Assembly: GCF_000715075.1 (NCBI RefSeq)
Contig: NC_134087.1
Span: 185,039,276-185,103,275, forward strand
From: Nicotiana tabacum
Lineage: Eukaryota > Streptophyta > Magnoliopsida > Solanales > Solanaceae
Direction of reading: 5' to 3'
DNA: 64,000 nt
Shown in pieces: positions 47,490-60,534 of this stretch. Below the pieces are notes generated by a model. The model saw only the letters and a program-made list of their open reading frames with translations, was not told the origin of the DNA and did no database searches. Both the position numbers and the translations under genes were made by a program. How positions within the stretch are numbered: the stretch's first letter is position 1; every line of letters begins with the position of its first letter.

Positions 47490-48238
47490 AGTCTCCATAC
47501 CATTACTGGGTACACTATTCCCTCATTGCATTTTCCTAACATAAGGTACACCAATCGTTAGTTGAGGCACCACCTAGACAATCAGGGTACACCATTCCCA
47601 AAGAATCATATTTTTTAGGGTGAACCAGTCTCGACCTTTTATTGCTCTTAATAATGACGTAGTATAGAGTTTGTTACAAATAACTCACGAAATTTTTCTT
47701 GTCAAAATCGGGACAGAAAATTTCGTTCGTTTGTTTGTTTTGGTGTCTAAGCAAGTTTTACCTCAAGTCACGAGGTACAAGACAACCAAAAGAAAAATTC
47801 TTAATCCAAAATAAAGAAAAGAAAAAGAAGTGAATCCAAAATACAGAAGTGGATGAAAAAATGTGGATTGCTCAAGACATGACTGAAGTCATGAGCATTG
47901 CATTTCCCATTTTGATTAGAAGAAGTCGTAGAAGAATGAACTAGCACCTGAAGCTAGCAAGCATCAAGGTTCAGATCAGAGTCTACGTGAAGAATCAATC
48001 GAGACTCAAGATCATGTTTTAAAAGACTTATAGATATGAATCTTGTAACTCATAGCTAATAGGCTTATTTAGTTTCTTTTGATCTTGATGTAATAATAGG
48101 ACTACAGACCAAGTCCTCGACGGAACCTAACTTGACTCGTCAACTCATCATTCCACCATTATCCTTGAACTACAGACGACCTGATTCCCCTGTAACCTGA
48201 GATATGTAGGTTGTCCAAAACCAGGACTCGGTTACACC
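47490..48238 (+). repeat. Duplicated Ogre-2 3' UTR segment, copy 1
   Basis: Homologous over about 750 bp to 55868-56625, including the AGTCT flank. It sits between the Athila LTR and the Athila interior, where it does not belong. Similarity stops at about 48238, after CTCGGTTACACC. Confidence 0.85.
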
Positions 48239-48779
48239 TAGGATATTCTGATAAAGATTGTGTGGTCCGTATAATAAGTTTGTGGTCCGCACTTTTGCAA
48301 TACTTAGCCAAATCTTTCATGCATTGTCCCTCCAATGCACACACTTCAAAACTAGTTAGCATAAAAAAGCCGATCTAATCTAATAAAAAAGAACAAGAAA
48401 AAAGAAAAAGACACATGGGTTGCCTCCGAAGAAGCGCCTAATTTAACGTTGCAGAACGATGCAGATTACCAATCATTTAAAATGGAGAACCAACACGATG
48501 TGTCCATCATTAACTTTTCCAAGATAGTGCTTCACCCGGTGCCTGTTGACTCTAAACACTTCATCATTCTTATTTTTCAAGTCCAAAGCACCGAACGACA
48601 TCACACCAACAAATTTAATGGGCACTCTATTTTGACTTCAACTTTCCAGGAAACATCTGTAAATGAGAATTTTACAATCGCACAAGATCACTTTCTTTGA
48701 ACTGCTTGTTCCGGATATACTTGTCATGGAGGTACTTCATCTTCTCCTTATACAAGGAGGAACTTGCATATGCATGGTA
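48239..48779 (-). other. Athila region downstream of pol, truncated
   Basis: Minus-strand sequence with the motif GGCGCTTCTTCGGAGGCAAC and a few GTGCGGACC words like those in the LTR. No intact frame. The left edge is the rearrangement junction. Confidence 0.55.
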
Positions 48780-49620
48780 TCAGAATTTATCAAGCTCATT
48801 CAATTGTGCTACCCTTAAGTTGGCGGCGACATCCCATTCAATATTAAGTTTCTTCAATGCCCACATGGCCTTGTGCTCAAGTTCCACCGAAAGATGACAA
48901 GCCTTCCCAAACACCAATCGATATGGAGACATCCAAATCGGTGTTTTGTAGGCCGTCCTATAAGCCCAAAGAGAATCATCAAGTTTTCTTGACCAATCTA
49001 TCCAGTTGGCATTCACGGTCTTTGACAAAATACTTTTGATCTCCCGGTTGGAGACTTCAACTTGTGCAATTTCTTGAAGATGATAAGGGGTCGAGACTTT
49101 GTGAGTGACCCCGTAATTTGTGAGTAAGGTATCAAAAGCCTTATTGCAAAAATGCGAACCCCCATCACTTATGATAGCCCTTGGAGTGCCAAATCTTGTA
49201 AAGATGTTCTTCTTCAAAAATGTCACCACACTCCTTTCTTCATTGTTGGCAAAGTGCCTCAACCCATTTAGACACATAATCAATTGCAACAAGAATATAT
49301 GTGTTCCCACAAGAGCTCACGAATGGTCCCATGAAATTAATTCCCCACACATCGAAGATGTCAATCTCCAAGATGGTGGTGAGTGGCATCTCATTCTTCT
49401 TAGAAACCCCACTGGCCCTTTGATATTTGTCACAATGCTTGACAAGATCACTAGTGTCCTTGTAGAGAGTAGGTCAATAGAACCTACAACTCAACACTTT
49501 ATTGTTGTTCTAGCTCCACCATGGTGACCACCATAAGGTGAAGAGTGGGAAGCCTCCAGAATTCCCATTTGTTCTTCCTCTGGCACACATCATCAAATCA
49601 CACCATCTGTACATATCCAA
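48780..49620 (-). pseudogene. Athila integrase
   Basis: Two frames. The upstream one (about 49311-49620) reads [19 protein letters not shown] and [16 protein letters not shown], containing the first catalytic aspartate. The downstream one (48780-49310) reads [20 protein letters not shown] with the second aspartate. It continues with [20 protein letters not shown], including the glutamate, and [20 protein letters not shown]. So the DDE triad is visible but split by a frameshift near 49311. It continues to [12 protein letters not shown], typical of the lineage. Confidence 0.85.
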
Positions 49621-49953
49621 AAAAGATATGGCTCGTCACAATAATAATCAAGGCAATCCCATTTGAGATTCTTCCTTTGGTTTGAAGAGAACTCATTTGG
49701 TACAGTGCCACTTATGAGATAATTTGCTAAGTCGGTGAACCATGACATCCTGGTCTTCAAACTGCTAGCAATTGCTTATCGGGGAAGGAATCATTGATCT
49801 CAAGGTCGTCATATAGCCTCCCCTCCTCCTCCAATTGAGACAAGTGGTCCGCCACTTAATTTTCACTACTTTTTTGGTCTTGGATCTCTAGATCAAACTC
49901 TTGTAAAAGAAACACTCACCTCATTAACCTTGCCTTAGAATCTTTCTTACTCA
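49621..49953 (-). other. Athila pol segment between RNase H and integrase core
   Basis: Probable connection and integrase zinc-finger region by position. Frames are broken and I do not see a clear HHCC motif. Confidence 0.45.
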
Positions 49954-51056
49954 TCAAGTATCAAAGCGCCGCAAGATTGGTGGACAATCACTTTTGTACC
50001 CATTCAGTACGGTCAAAACTTCTCCATAGCAAAGACAATAGCAAGTAGCTCTTTTTTTGGTTACTATGTAATTGACTTGGGCATCATTCATGTTACTGCT
50101 AGCATAGTAGACTGGATGGAAGATTTTGTTGATTCGTTGCCTCAAAATTGCTCCGACCACCACATCACTTGCATCATACATGAGCTCAAAAGGCAAGCTC
50201 CAATACGATGTGGTGATAATAGGAGATGTTGTCAATTTGAACTTGAGCAATTCAAATGCCTTCATGCAATCTTTGGTGAAATGGAACTTAGCATCCTTCT
50301 CCAAAAGCTTACACAAGGTCTTCACCACATTAGAAAAATCCTTGATGAATCGGCGATAGAACCCCGCATGACCCAAGAAGCTCCTCACTCCCTTCACGGA
50401 TGTAGGGAGAAGGAGTGTGGAGATCACCTCAATTTTGGCCTTGTCGACATCAATACCATGCTTTGAAAGGCCAAGGACTATGCTTACCTCGACCATGAAG
50501 TGACATTTCTCACAATTCAACAACAAATTTGTCTCTTCACATCTTGCCAAGACCTTATCTAAATTATTCAAACAATCCTCAAAAGAATTCCCAACCACGG
50601 AAAATCATCCATGAAGACCTCAAGAATATCCTCCACCATGTCGGTGAAAATAGCCATCATGCACCATTGAAAAGTCGTCAGTGCATTGCATAACCCAAAA
50701 GGGATCCACGAGAATGTGAAAGTACCATAGAGACAAGTGAAAGTAGTATTTTCTTGATCCTCCGAAGCAATAAGAATTTGATTATAGCTGGAATACCTAT
50801 CGAGGAAATAATAGAATGCACGACCGGCAAACCTATCAAGCATTTGATCAAGGAAGGGAAGTGGAAAATGATCATTTCTTGTAACTTTGTTGAGCTTGCG
50901 ATAGACCATACACACTTTCCATCTAGTCACCATTCTTGTAAGAATCAACTCGTTCTTGTCATTGGTAACCACAGTCATGCCCCCTTTCTTTGGGACATAT
51001 TGCACCAGAGAAGTCCATGAACTATCGGAAATAGGGTAATCAACCCTGGAAACCAA
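49954..51056 (-). pseudogene. Athila reverse transcriptase and RNase H
   Basis: RT (50568-51056): YVPKKGGMTVVTNDKNELI, VCMVYRKLNKVTRNDHFPLP, FLDQMLDRFAG, GTFTFSWIPFGLCNALTTFQ and EVFMDDF (catalytic xMDD loop). After a frameshift near 50598: KCHFMVEVSIVLGLSKHGID, PTSVKGVRSFLGHAGFYRRF and IKDFS. RNase H follows: LPFELMYDASDVVVGAIL and FHPVYYASSNMNDAQVNY. These are characteristic of the Athila lineage. Substitutions (for example CRY to VYR near the first motif) and the frameshift imply inactivity. Confidence 0.88.
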
Positions 51057-51347
51057 TCATGGAAACCAACCACTTGATTATCTACTTCTTGACCACTTAT
51101 TGCATTGCTTCATTTAGCCTTCTTTGATGTTTAACGGAGGGTTTGGCGCCCTCATCCAAAATAATCTTGTGCATGCAAAATGCGGGGCTTATACCCCGAA
51201 TATCCGCCATCCAATTGCTCACTTCATCCTTTGTAGCGCCTCCAATGTGGACTCAACCTACATGTTAGTCAAATAAGAAGAAAGATCAACCGGTAAAGTA
51301 GAAGAAGGGCCAAGGAATTCATACTAGAGATATGGAGGCCATGGCTT

Positions 51348-52205
51348 TCACTCTAAAGTAGGAGGTTTCTCGATTGAGGGATTTGTTAGAGGAGTCTTCC
51401 GGTTTTCAAGATCCAAAGATAGCTTACGGGGTTCATAATTATATGACCTCATCCCATGCAATGTATTCACACATTCCACATAGCCATAATTCTCCTCCTC
51501 ATCACCAAGATTGAGAAACACGGCTTCCAAATTATCCTCAACATTAATTGTGGCACTAGCATTATCAATTATCACATCGGTCACCAAATTCACGAATGAA
51601 CAAACTTCATTGCTATTTGGTTGCCTCATATATTTGCACACATGGAAGACTACCTTTTCACCACCTAACTGGAAAGTGAGCTCACCGGCTTTCACATAAA
51701 CATGAGCCTTCCCCGTAGCAAGGAAAGGTCTACGTAAAATAATAGGCACCTCATAGTCCACTTTACAATCAAGGATCACAAAGTCTGCTGGGAGGATGAA
51801 CTTGTCAACACGAACCAATACATCATCACTAATACCTAAAGGTCTATTCATTGTACGATCCGCCATTTGTAACATCATAGATGTGGGTCTTGGTTGCTTA
51901 ATTCCCAAAGATTTGAACACCGATTAGGTCATCAAGTTGATACTCGCCCCAAGATCACATAATGCTTTGGCAAAGTTGGCACTTCCAATTGTACATGGGA
52001 TTGTGAAAGCACTTGGATCTTCCAATTTAGGAGCCATTGAGTGCACAATTTCACTCACTCGATGTGTCATCTTTATTGTTTCACAATTCATCGATCTCTT
52101 CTTGGCTACCATATCCTTCATGAACTTTGCATATCTAGGCATTTGTTCCAATGCTTCAACTAACAGCACATTAATAAACAAACTCTTCATCATATCAATA
52201 AACAT
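51348..52205 (-). pseudogene. Athila protease region
   Basis: One frame with a single stop at 51924-51926. It contains ALEQMPRYAKFMKDMVAKKR, FTIPCTIGSANFAKALCDLG and ASINLMT. The catalytic DLGAS motif is typical of Athila. After the stop come PRPTSMMLQMADRTMNRPLG, VLVRVDKFILPADFVILDC and IILRRPFLATG, the flap and C-terminal region of the protease. Confidence 0.87.
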
Positions 52206-52211
52206 TTTGAA

Positions 52212-54154
52212 TTAGTTCTCACTATTTTGCTTGTCAAGCATTTGAGGATATGGAGGAGGGGGCTTTGGCATTGGTGCCTTAGCCTTTGGCACTACCGGCT
52301 CCAGCATGTCAATTTTGTATTCCCTAGACCGATTCATTTCTTCTTCTATCTCCTCCACATTTTCATTAATATCAATTCTCACTTCTTCATTAGATGGAAC
52401 CACATTGCTTGTAATTTCATCTTCTTGAACCAGTACATCATCGTCCACAATTCTTCTTTGATTTGAGGTGGTTGCATCTCCACCTTTTTCACTTCATATT
52501 GTCACGGCCATAGCATGTCCCTTATTATTCCTATTACCACTGTATCACCTGGTAGTGCCCCCATAGGACGAGTGTTCAAAGCTTGTGAGATTTGGCCTAA
52601 TTGAACTTCCAAATTGTGAATCGAAGTGTTGTGAGAGGCTAATTGAGCATCGGAGTCGGCATTCTTCTCCATCATTTGTTTGAACATGTTTTCTATTCGG
52701 CCCATCTCATTGTTGGAAGAACTCGGCCCTTGGGAAGGGTAGGGAGGTGGAGTTCTCGGTTTTTGAAACATCGAAGGCCTTTGAAAACCCGACCCCCAAT
52801 TGTTGTTGTTGTTGTTCCACCCTCCTTGGTTTTACCTCCCCAATAGCCTTGAAATTGCCACTCCAATTGCCTTGGTTATTTTGACCATTCTGATTTTCTT
52901 GATTGCTTTGATTGTTCTAATTCCCTAGGTTATTTTGATTGTTCCAACCACCTTGATTGTTTTGATTGTTCCAATTGCCTTGATTGCTTGAATTCCAATT
53001 TCCTTGATTTCCTTGTGGTCACCATTGTTGTTTATTTGGGCCTTGATTGTTGTTTCTTTGCCCTTGGAAGTTGTTCACACATTGTACTTCCTCCTCTTGC
53101 TCATTGTATTGTCCATCTTGATCAAATCCATTATCATCTTGCTCATAATTTTCAACCCGATTTTGCACCTGTTGACCTTTTTGCCTTCTCTTGTTTACCG
53201 TTATACTCACTCCTTCCATTGCATTTACTTGATTGGGACCTTGTACTTGTTGAAGTTGCGCTTTAGCTAGTTGATTCATTGTGGTGGTAAATTCGGCAAT
53301 TACTTGCCCATGACCGTGTAATTCCTTGTGCAAGTGAATCGCATTTGGATCGCCTTGCATAACATTAGCTCTACTTTGCCATGCCGATGAAGCATACTCC
53401 ATTTCAACAAGAATCTCACAAGCTTCCGCATATGGCGTTGTCATGAAATTCCTACCGACTAGTTGGTTGACCATGCATTGATTGGTAGTGTTGATCCCCC
53501 TATAGAAAGTTCGCTAGATCATAGCCTCTGTCATGTCATTGTTCGGACATTTTTTCACCATAGTAGGGTACCTTTCTCATATTTCATGCAAAGGCTCATT
53601 AGGTTCTTGTTTAAAAGCTAGAATCTCATCCCTAACTGTTGTCATATGCCGGGGTGAAAAGAACTTGGAATGAATTTCTCGGCCAATTCACTCTATGTAT
53701 GGATAGAATGATTTGGCAACATTTCTAACCAATCCAATGTCTTCCCCCATAGAGAGAAAGGGAATAGCCTCAATAGCAAAGCATCCTCGGAGACGTTGGT
53801 TTTTTTTGCTCCCCCAGCAAGTGTCAACAAACCCTTTCAAGTGCTTGTATGCATTTTGATTCGAGCCACAGTGAAGAATCCCCGTTGTTCTAACAGTGTA
53901 AGCATGGCATTTGTGATTTGAAAATTTTCTGCCCTAATGCGGGACAGGACTATGGCACTTGCATATCCTTTATTCGGTAACACCCAGTGTGCCACCGCTT
54001 TTAGAGAAGGTAGGGGAGGAACGAGAATTTATCTTGAGGCGGTCAGCCTCGTTTATTTCCTTGAGGTTCAAGAGGAACCTCATCAACTTGGTCATCATCC
54101 CCGTCATCCCTTAATGGCACGTCTCCAAGAGAATCATTTTTATTGAGAGCCATT
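52212..54154 (-). pseudogene. Athila gag, multiply frameshifted
   Basis: ATG at 54152-54154 begins MALNKNDSLGDVPLRDDGDD. The capsid part is in short frames, then 53019-53474 reads EACEILVEMEYASSAWQSR and MQGDPNAIHLHKELHGHGQV, then IAEFTTTMNQLAKAQLQQVQ. A Gln/Asn-rich linker (about 52800-53040, NQGNWNNQNN type) follows. Then come EMGRIENMFKQMMEKN and HNTSIHNLEVQLGQISQALN (52502-52771). This order is that of Athila gag. It reads into the protease with several stops. Confidence 0.85.
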
Positions 54155-54252
54155 GTATCACCTACAATTGTTTCACGAAAACAAATTAGTAACCGGAAGG
54201 AAAAGAAGACAAATCACACACAAAACCTAATATAGCTAAATCCGTTTTTAGC

Positions 54253-54270
54253 TCCCCGACAATAGCACCA
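54253..54270 (-). promoter_or_regulatory. Athila primer binding site
   Basis: The minus strand reads TGGTGCTATTGTCGGGGA, close to the Athila consensus TGGCGCCGTTGCCGGGGA, five bases (ATTTT) after the LTR end. Confidence 0.82.
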
Positions 54271-54275
54271 AAAAT

Positions 54276-55867
54276 TGATGTCGCCAAAACTCACACCACT
54301 AATTGGGATTGTAAGGCGGTCGATGCAATTATAAATACCCAACGCAAGTCGGGGTCGATTTCACAAAGAGCTTTATGTGAGATTAGGTATATACCTAGTC
54401 TAGTGTATGATGTGCCCAAGATTGCACTTCCACATATTTGGTTGTTTCTTTCTACTTCTAATGATTATGCTAATGCTTGGAATTGAAAGGCTAAGAGATA
54501 ATATTTTTCGTGTTGTTGTTATTCAGATTGATAAAAGATCTAGGGTCGTGAATTCCACCTAGGTGGTTACCTAACAGATTGTAAACTCTAGGGCAAGTTT
54601 GATTGATCGGGGTTGTAATATAGCATTCATACACATTTACCCACTCTATACCTCTCGATAGTTAGAGTGATTTTGCTCAATTTGGCTCTCTCAAGTCCAA
54701 ATGGATATTGCACAAAACAAGTGATGAATGCTCAAGTCTGGTCTTACTATCTCTAGATTCAACCCTTTAATTGGGTTATCAATTTCTTGAGTTCACCCCA
54801 ATTCCTTGTTAGCCAAGTTTTCCTAGACTTAGTCTCTCTTTCTCCAGTAAAGACTAAGTCAAATAGGCATGAATCAATATTTGCAACCATTAATTCTTAA
54901 TTTCAAGCAAGAACTAGGTTAAATATACTAACCTAATCACAAACAAGCCCTAAATCAAACACCCATTAAGTACCCACACTAGGGTTGGGTCACAACCTTA
55001 GCTAGAAATTTAGCTACGCATGGTAAATGACAAAATTAAAGAAGAAACTAAGATAAAATCCATAATAGATGATTAAGGTAATAAAATCTAATGTTAAAAT
55101 GGTAAACAAATACAATTTTACCCAATACAGTAAATAAAAACAAATATCTATTCTCAGGTGCACAAAACGTAACCTAAAAATGACAAAAAATCTATTTATA
55201 CTCAGCTAAAATTATCAGACAAAATTGCCCCTACGGAGGTTGTGCGGTTGCACAATTCTGTGTGCGATCCGCATTTTGAAACTTGACTTGACAGGTTGGA
55301 CCTCTACGGCCAGATAATTCTCGGTTGCGGCCGCACTTCTTCAACTTCTGCGGACCGCACATTTATGAGTACGGTTGCAGTCTTGCTTCTGCAGGCGCAA
55401 AATAATAGTGCGCTTCGCACTTCATGACCTTGGACTTTGGCAAAGGATGACTTATGCGGATCGCACATTTTTTAGTACGTTCGCGCTCTTGATTATACGG
55501 CTGCACAATAATGGTGCGGTCCGCATGAAGAATTTCTTCATGACCTAAAATCCCATCTATCTGAGCTTTATCTTCTGCAGCCGCACAAGAATTGTGCGGT
55601 CCGCACTTTGCAAAGAGAGTCTGTCAGAGGTTCTCTTCATGTTCTGCGGCCCCACTCAGTATTTTGTGGTCCGCATTGTGCCCTTTTGTCCTTGTTATGG
55701 TCCTTGTCCAAAATTACTCCTTCTTGAGTTGATTTTCAGCTGTTTAGCTCATTCTAACACTCCTGCAAGCAAGCACATTTCATTAGTTTTCGGGAATACT
55801 TTTAAGCAATTTGGTCTAAAACGAAAGTAAAAGAGCACAAATAAGTAGTCAAAATCCTTACTTATCA
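54276..55867 (-). repeat. Athila 5' LTR
   Basis: 1592 bp, plus-strand TGATGTCGCC...TTACTTATCA, followed by AGTCT at 55868-55872. Diverged roughly 10% from 43347-47489 in spot comparison. Carries a dyad-word array at 55240-55680. Confidence 0.88.
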
Positions 55868-56709
55868 AGTCTCCTTACTAGTACAGGGTACACTATTCCC
55901 TCATCGCATTTTCCCAACATAAGGTACACCAATCCTTAGTTGAGGCACTACCTAGACAATCAGGGTATACCATTCCCAAAGAATCATATTTTTTAAGGTA
56001 CACCAGTCTAGACCTTTTATTGCTCTTAATAATGAAGTAATATAGAGTTTTGTTACAAATAACTCACAAAATTTTACTTGTGAAAATCGGGGCAGAAAAT
56101 TTTTGTTCGTTTGTTTGTTTTGGTATCTGAGCAGGTTTTACCTCAAGGCACGGGGTTCGAGATGACCAAAAGAAGAATTCTCAATCAAGAATAAAGAAAA
56201 GAAAAGAAAAAGAAGTGAATCAAAAATGCAGAAGTGGATGAAAAAATGTGGATTGCTCAAGACATGACTGAAGTCATGAACATTACATTTCCTGTTTTGA
56301 TTAGAAGAAGTCGTAGAAGAATGAACTAGCACCTGAAGCTAGCAAGCATCAAGGTTCAGATCAGAGTCTGCATGAAGAATTAGTCAAGACTCAAGATCAA
56401 GTTTTAGATGACTTATAGATTTGAATCTTGTAACTCATTGCTTATAGGCTTATTTCGATTCTTTTGATTTTGATGTAATAACAAGACTACAAACCGGAGC
56501 CTTGACGGAACCTCACTTGACTCCTCAACTCATCATTCTCCTTGAACTACGCACGACCTGATTCCCTTATAACCCGGGATATGTAGGCTGTCCAAAATCA
56601 GGACTTGGTTGCACCATATCTTTTAGTTCTATTCCTTTTGAATAACGGTTTGGTCAAAAATTAGTCACATGGCTCATCTTGTCTTTACCTAAAAACTATT
56701 CATTTTTCC
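55868..56709 (+). repeat. Ogre-2 3' UTR end, copy 2 of the duplicated segment
   Basis: Begins with the Athila duplication AGTCT and runs to the Ogre-2 polypurine tract. The first 750 bp match 47490-48238. It contains short AGGGTACACTATTCCCT-like hairpins related to the type 2 and 3 arrays. Confidence 0.83.
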
Positions 56710-56727
56710 AAGCAAAGAGGAGCATGT
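56710..56727 (+). other. Ogre-2 polypurine tract
   Basis: AAGCAAAGAGGAGCATGT directly before the LTR start TGTGAGCACC. Confidence 0.7.
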
Positions 56728-59274
56728 TGTGAGCACCTAATTTTTTATTATACTTGAATTTTTTCTCATTCATCTCCCCAATACCTCACTTTCTACTTTC
56801 TCACTCACACTCTGACCTCCCCCCACCCCACTTCCCACTTTCCCCACTCATGTCCACCACTCACATCCCCACTATCCTCCTCCATCATCTGCACACACAG
56901 CTCACACCCTCGTCTCCCTCCAACTGATTTCTTCTCTCATCTCTTTTATAAAAACACACAAAACACACAAGAAAAAAGGGGGAACACATAAAGAAAATTG
57001 GGGGCAGAAAGGCACTACAGAGAGCAGCATTGGCCACTCTCTCGTCAGCTTCACTACCTCAAGCTCCATCTCCAAAAACCTTAAAGCCCAGCTTCATCTC
57101 CACCCCAAAATACCCCATAAAAACCCTCAAAATCCACATGAAAATCGCAGTAAAAACAGCTGCAGAAATAGACAAAAAGGCAATAAAAATCAGGTAATAA
57201 TAAGCAATAAACCCACCTGCAAAGAGCAGCAAAATCCAGCTGTGAAATAGCCCCAAAACGACCTCCAAAGCCACCCATTTCAGCTCCAAAAATGAGCTGA
57301 AAACTGTCCCTAAAATGACTCCAAAACACTGCTGAAATACCAGCGAAACATCCACCAACAAAACCCTCTATAGTTGCTACAAAAATCAGCCATGAAAAAG
57401 CCATGTAAACCTGTACAAAAACAACTCAAAAACCAGTTAAGAATGACTCCAAAAGCAGCTAAAAATAGCACCAAACGCTGCGGGAAATCATCACCTTTAA
57501 CCATAAAAAATCAGTCATAGAATAGCCCCACTTCACCACCCTTTAACACGAAATTCCAGCCAAAATAACTTCATAGAAACAGGTAGAATATCATTCCCGA
57601 AACCATCGATAGAGTGAGGTGATATTCGAGTTTGCCGGTTCGAGGTTCTAATTGATAGCTCGTTGAAAGATTTCTGCTTTTGGAGCTTTGGTTTCATTAT
57701 CATTGTATACATCAGAGAAAAAATTTCAGGAATAAAGGTCTATCTTCTTGTTTCCCTTTGATTTTTATTATTTTCTTCTCAAATTTGTGTGTGTTGGTTT
57801 CCTTTACTTGAGTGCTTTGTTTGTTTCTTTACTAATTTTCTTGTAGACATCTTTCGTATTATATTTTTCTATTTTATTTGTTATTAGTTTGATAAAATTA
57901 ACTAGATATGTTTTGTTGTATTGATTTATTTCAGTTAATTTCATTACTGAATCTTTAAAGCCGATGGATAAGAATTTAAGGCAGAATATGTGTTGTTAGT
58001 TAGTTAAAGCAATCCAAGACAGAATAAATAATGGGCTATGTTTGCTAATTGAGATTAAAAAGAATAGAATTTGCCCCAAATTAAAAGAAGAATGAGTGGC
58101 CCCTTAATCATTATATAATTCGGATTAGGCATTAAAAATTAATGTAGTCACCATATCTTATAGCAGTAATTTATAAAGTTATTGGGTCTAATCAATTGTA
58201 CGTTAATAATATTAGGCAAAATTTTGAGTTGCAATCTTGATCTAAGCGACTCTAAAATTCTTAGTGCCACTAGAGGGCAACACTTCTTCCACAATCTAAT
58301 TCCATAACTTATGCCTTGCAATAATCTCAAAACTAATTTGGCAAACAATTCTTAATAATCGCTAGTATGTTTTAGGCGCGTATTAATAAGTAAATTATCA
58401 TAATTATGTACATGTTCGCGTGACATAGTTATGATCCCACAAATAAATCAAAGTACATGTTCCCGCGACTTTGGCCATATAATCTTAACAAATAATAAAA
58501 TGTTATTTGTGTACACGTATGCGTGACATGATTTTGGCACAATAAACAATGCGGATTCACACACGTAATTTGTTGTAACGACCCCACCAGTCGTTATGAG
58601 CTTTTGCACTTCGCTTGCCAAATCTCGGACATGACTAGCCCCGTGTGATGTATCATGACTTATGTAAACTGTCGGTTTTGGTTTTCAAGGTAATCAGAAT
58701 GGATTGGGAAGAACAGTTCTCAGTTTGAAGCTTAAAATTTGAAAGTTTTGACCAAGTTTTGACTTTTTAGTATTCGATCTCGGATTTGGATATTTATGAT
58801 TTGATTAGCTCTGTTAGGTGATTTGGACTTGGGAGCGCATCCGGAATGTATTTTGGAGGTTTGTGGTAAATTTAGGCTTGAATTGGTGAAATTAGAATTT
58901 TGGTATTTTTCCGGTTGGTAGCGGAGATTTTTATATAGGGTTCGGAATGGAATTTTGGAAATTGAAATAGGTCTGTTGTGTCATTTGTGATGTATATGCA
59001 AAATTTCAGGTCATTCGGGCAAGGTTTGATAGACTTTTTGATCGAAATCGGAATTTGGGAAGTTTTTGGAGTTTCTTAAGCTTGAATCCGTTGTTGATTT
59101 TATGTTTTGATGTTGTTTTGAGGGTTGGAAGAAGTTTTAATGATGATATGGGATATGTTGGCATGTTAGGTTGACATCCCGAGGGCCTTAGGTGTGTTTC
59201 GAGTGGTTAACGGATCAATTTTTGGACTTTGGACTTGGCAGATTTTCTGGTATTGTTGCAGAAAATTCTTGTTC

Positions 59275-59605
59275 ATCGCATTCGCGGTTCGGTCCTGCGT
59301 TCATGAAGAGTAAATGTGGAATCTGAGGAATTTGTTCTATGCATTCGCAAGGAAGAGAACGCAAACGCGGAGGTTGAGTAAAGTGTTCTATGCGTTCACA
59401 CTCAATTGGCCGTGTTCACGAAGGGTAGTGGCAGCTGGGACCCCAGGTCCCTTTAGTCTATGCGTTCGCATGTCAAAGGAGTGAGTTGGTAAAGCTTCGC
59501 GTTCGCGAAGCTGTGGACGCGTTTGTGAAGGGCATTTTTTGAAGCAGGCGAGATTAGCCTATGCGAACGCGAGAGGACCGCCGCATTCGCGTAGAAGAAA
59601 TAACT
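59275..59605. repeat. Dyad-word array CGCATTCGCG in solo LTR
   Basis: About 12 words (CGCATTCGCG, GCGTTCGCG, GCGAACGCG and decayed forms) alternate with short AT-rich spacers. Confidence 0.7.
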
Positions 59606-60534
59606 GGGCAGTCAGATTATATTTAAAATTGTGGGTTTAAATCCAATATCACAAAAATCATTAGAGAGCTCGGGAGAATGTGAAATTTGAGGAGATTTTC
59701 AGTGGAGTAATTGGGGTAAGTATTCTCCACTCATATTTGGTTTAATTCCATGATTTAGTCTTGAATTTTATCTTTTAATTTTAGAAATTAGAGTGGAAAT
59801 TGGGGAAAAATGGAAGAAAAGTTTGAGAATTCTTTTGGGAATTTGAATGGGCAATTAAGGTCGGATTTTGATGAATTTATTATGGGTAGACTCGTGAGAG
59901 AATAAGGATTCTAATTTTGTGGTTTTTATCGAATTCCGAGACGTGGGCCAGGGGGTCGGGTTGGCCAATTTCGGGATTTTTGGTGTAAATTGGTTATTTT
60001 CAAGTGGGCTTTGTTCCCTTAGTATATTTTGATGGTATGAATATATTTTTGGTTAGATTTGGAGCATTCGGAGGTCGAGTTGAGAGGCAAAGGCATCGCG
60101 GGCCAGAGTTTGGACCGGATTGAGGTAAGTAATGATTGTAAATATTGTCCTAAGGGTATGAAACCCCGGATTTCACATCGTTGTGTTACTTTGAGGTGAC
60201 ACACATGCTAGATGATGAGTATGGGGCTGTGAACTGTTGGGAATTGTGACTTGGTCCGTCCGTTACGGCTGTTAAGTCGCGTATTTGATTAAAACTTATT
60301 TGATGTCATTGTGTTTTTTTTGGAAATCATTACCATATTTTGGGCTGAATGTCATATATGGGCCTTGTGCCAACTGTTTTGGACCCTTATGGGCTTTTTG
60401 CTGCTATTCCTCACTGTTTTGACTTCATAATTGTACTCAGTCGTGTTGTATTCTACTGTTTTTATAATTCAGCCATATTTACTCCGTTTTGATGTTTTAA
60501 ATGATATTTTGGGCTGAGCATCATGTTTTACTGT

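Noticed and set aside
35265..56727. Treating 22.3-35.3 kb and 56.7-62.0 kb LTRs as two unrelated insertions
   Set aside because: The primer site, internal Ogre motifs, polypurine tract and collinear LTR homology fit one element better, although the truncated left end leaves some doubt.
57059..57504. Three overlapping hydrophobic frames on the minus strand
   Set aside because: They lie in the Ogre-2 3' LTR and are not conserved as frames in the 5' LTR copy (26321 onward).
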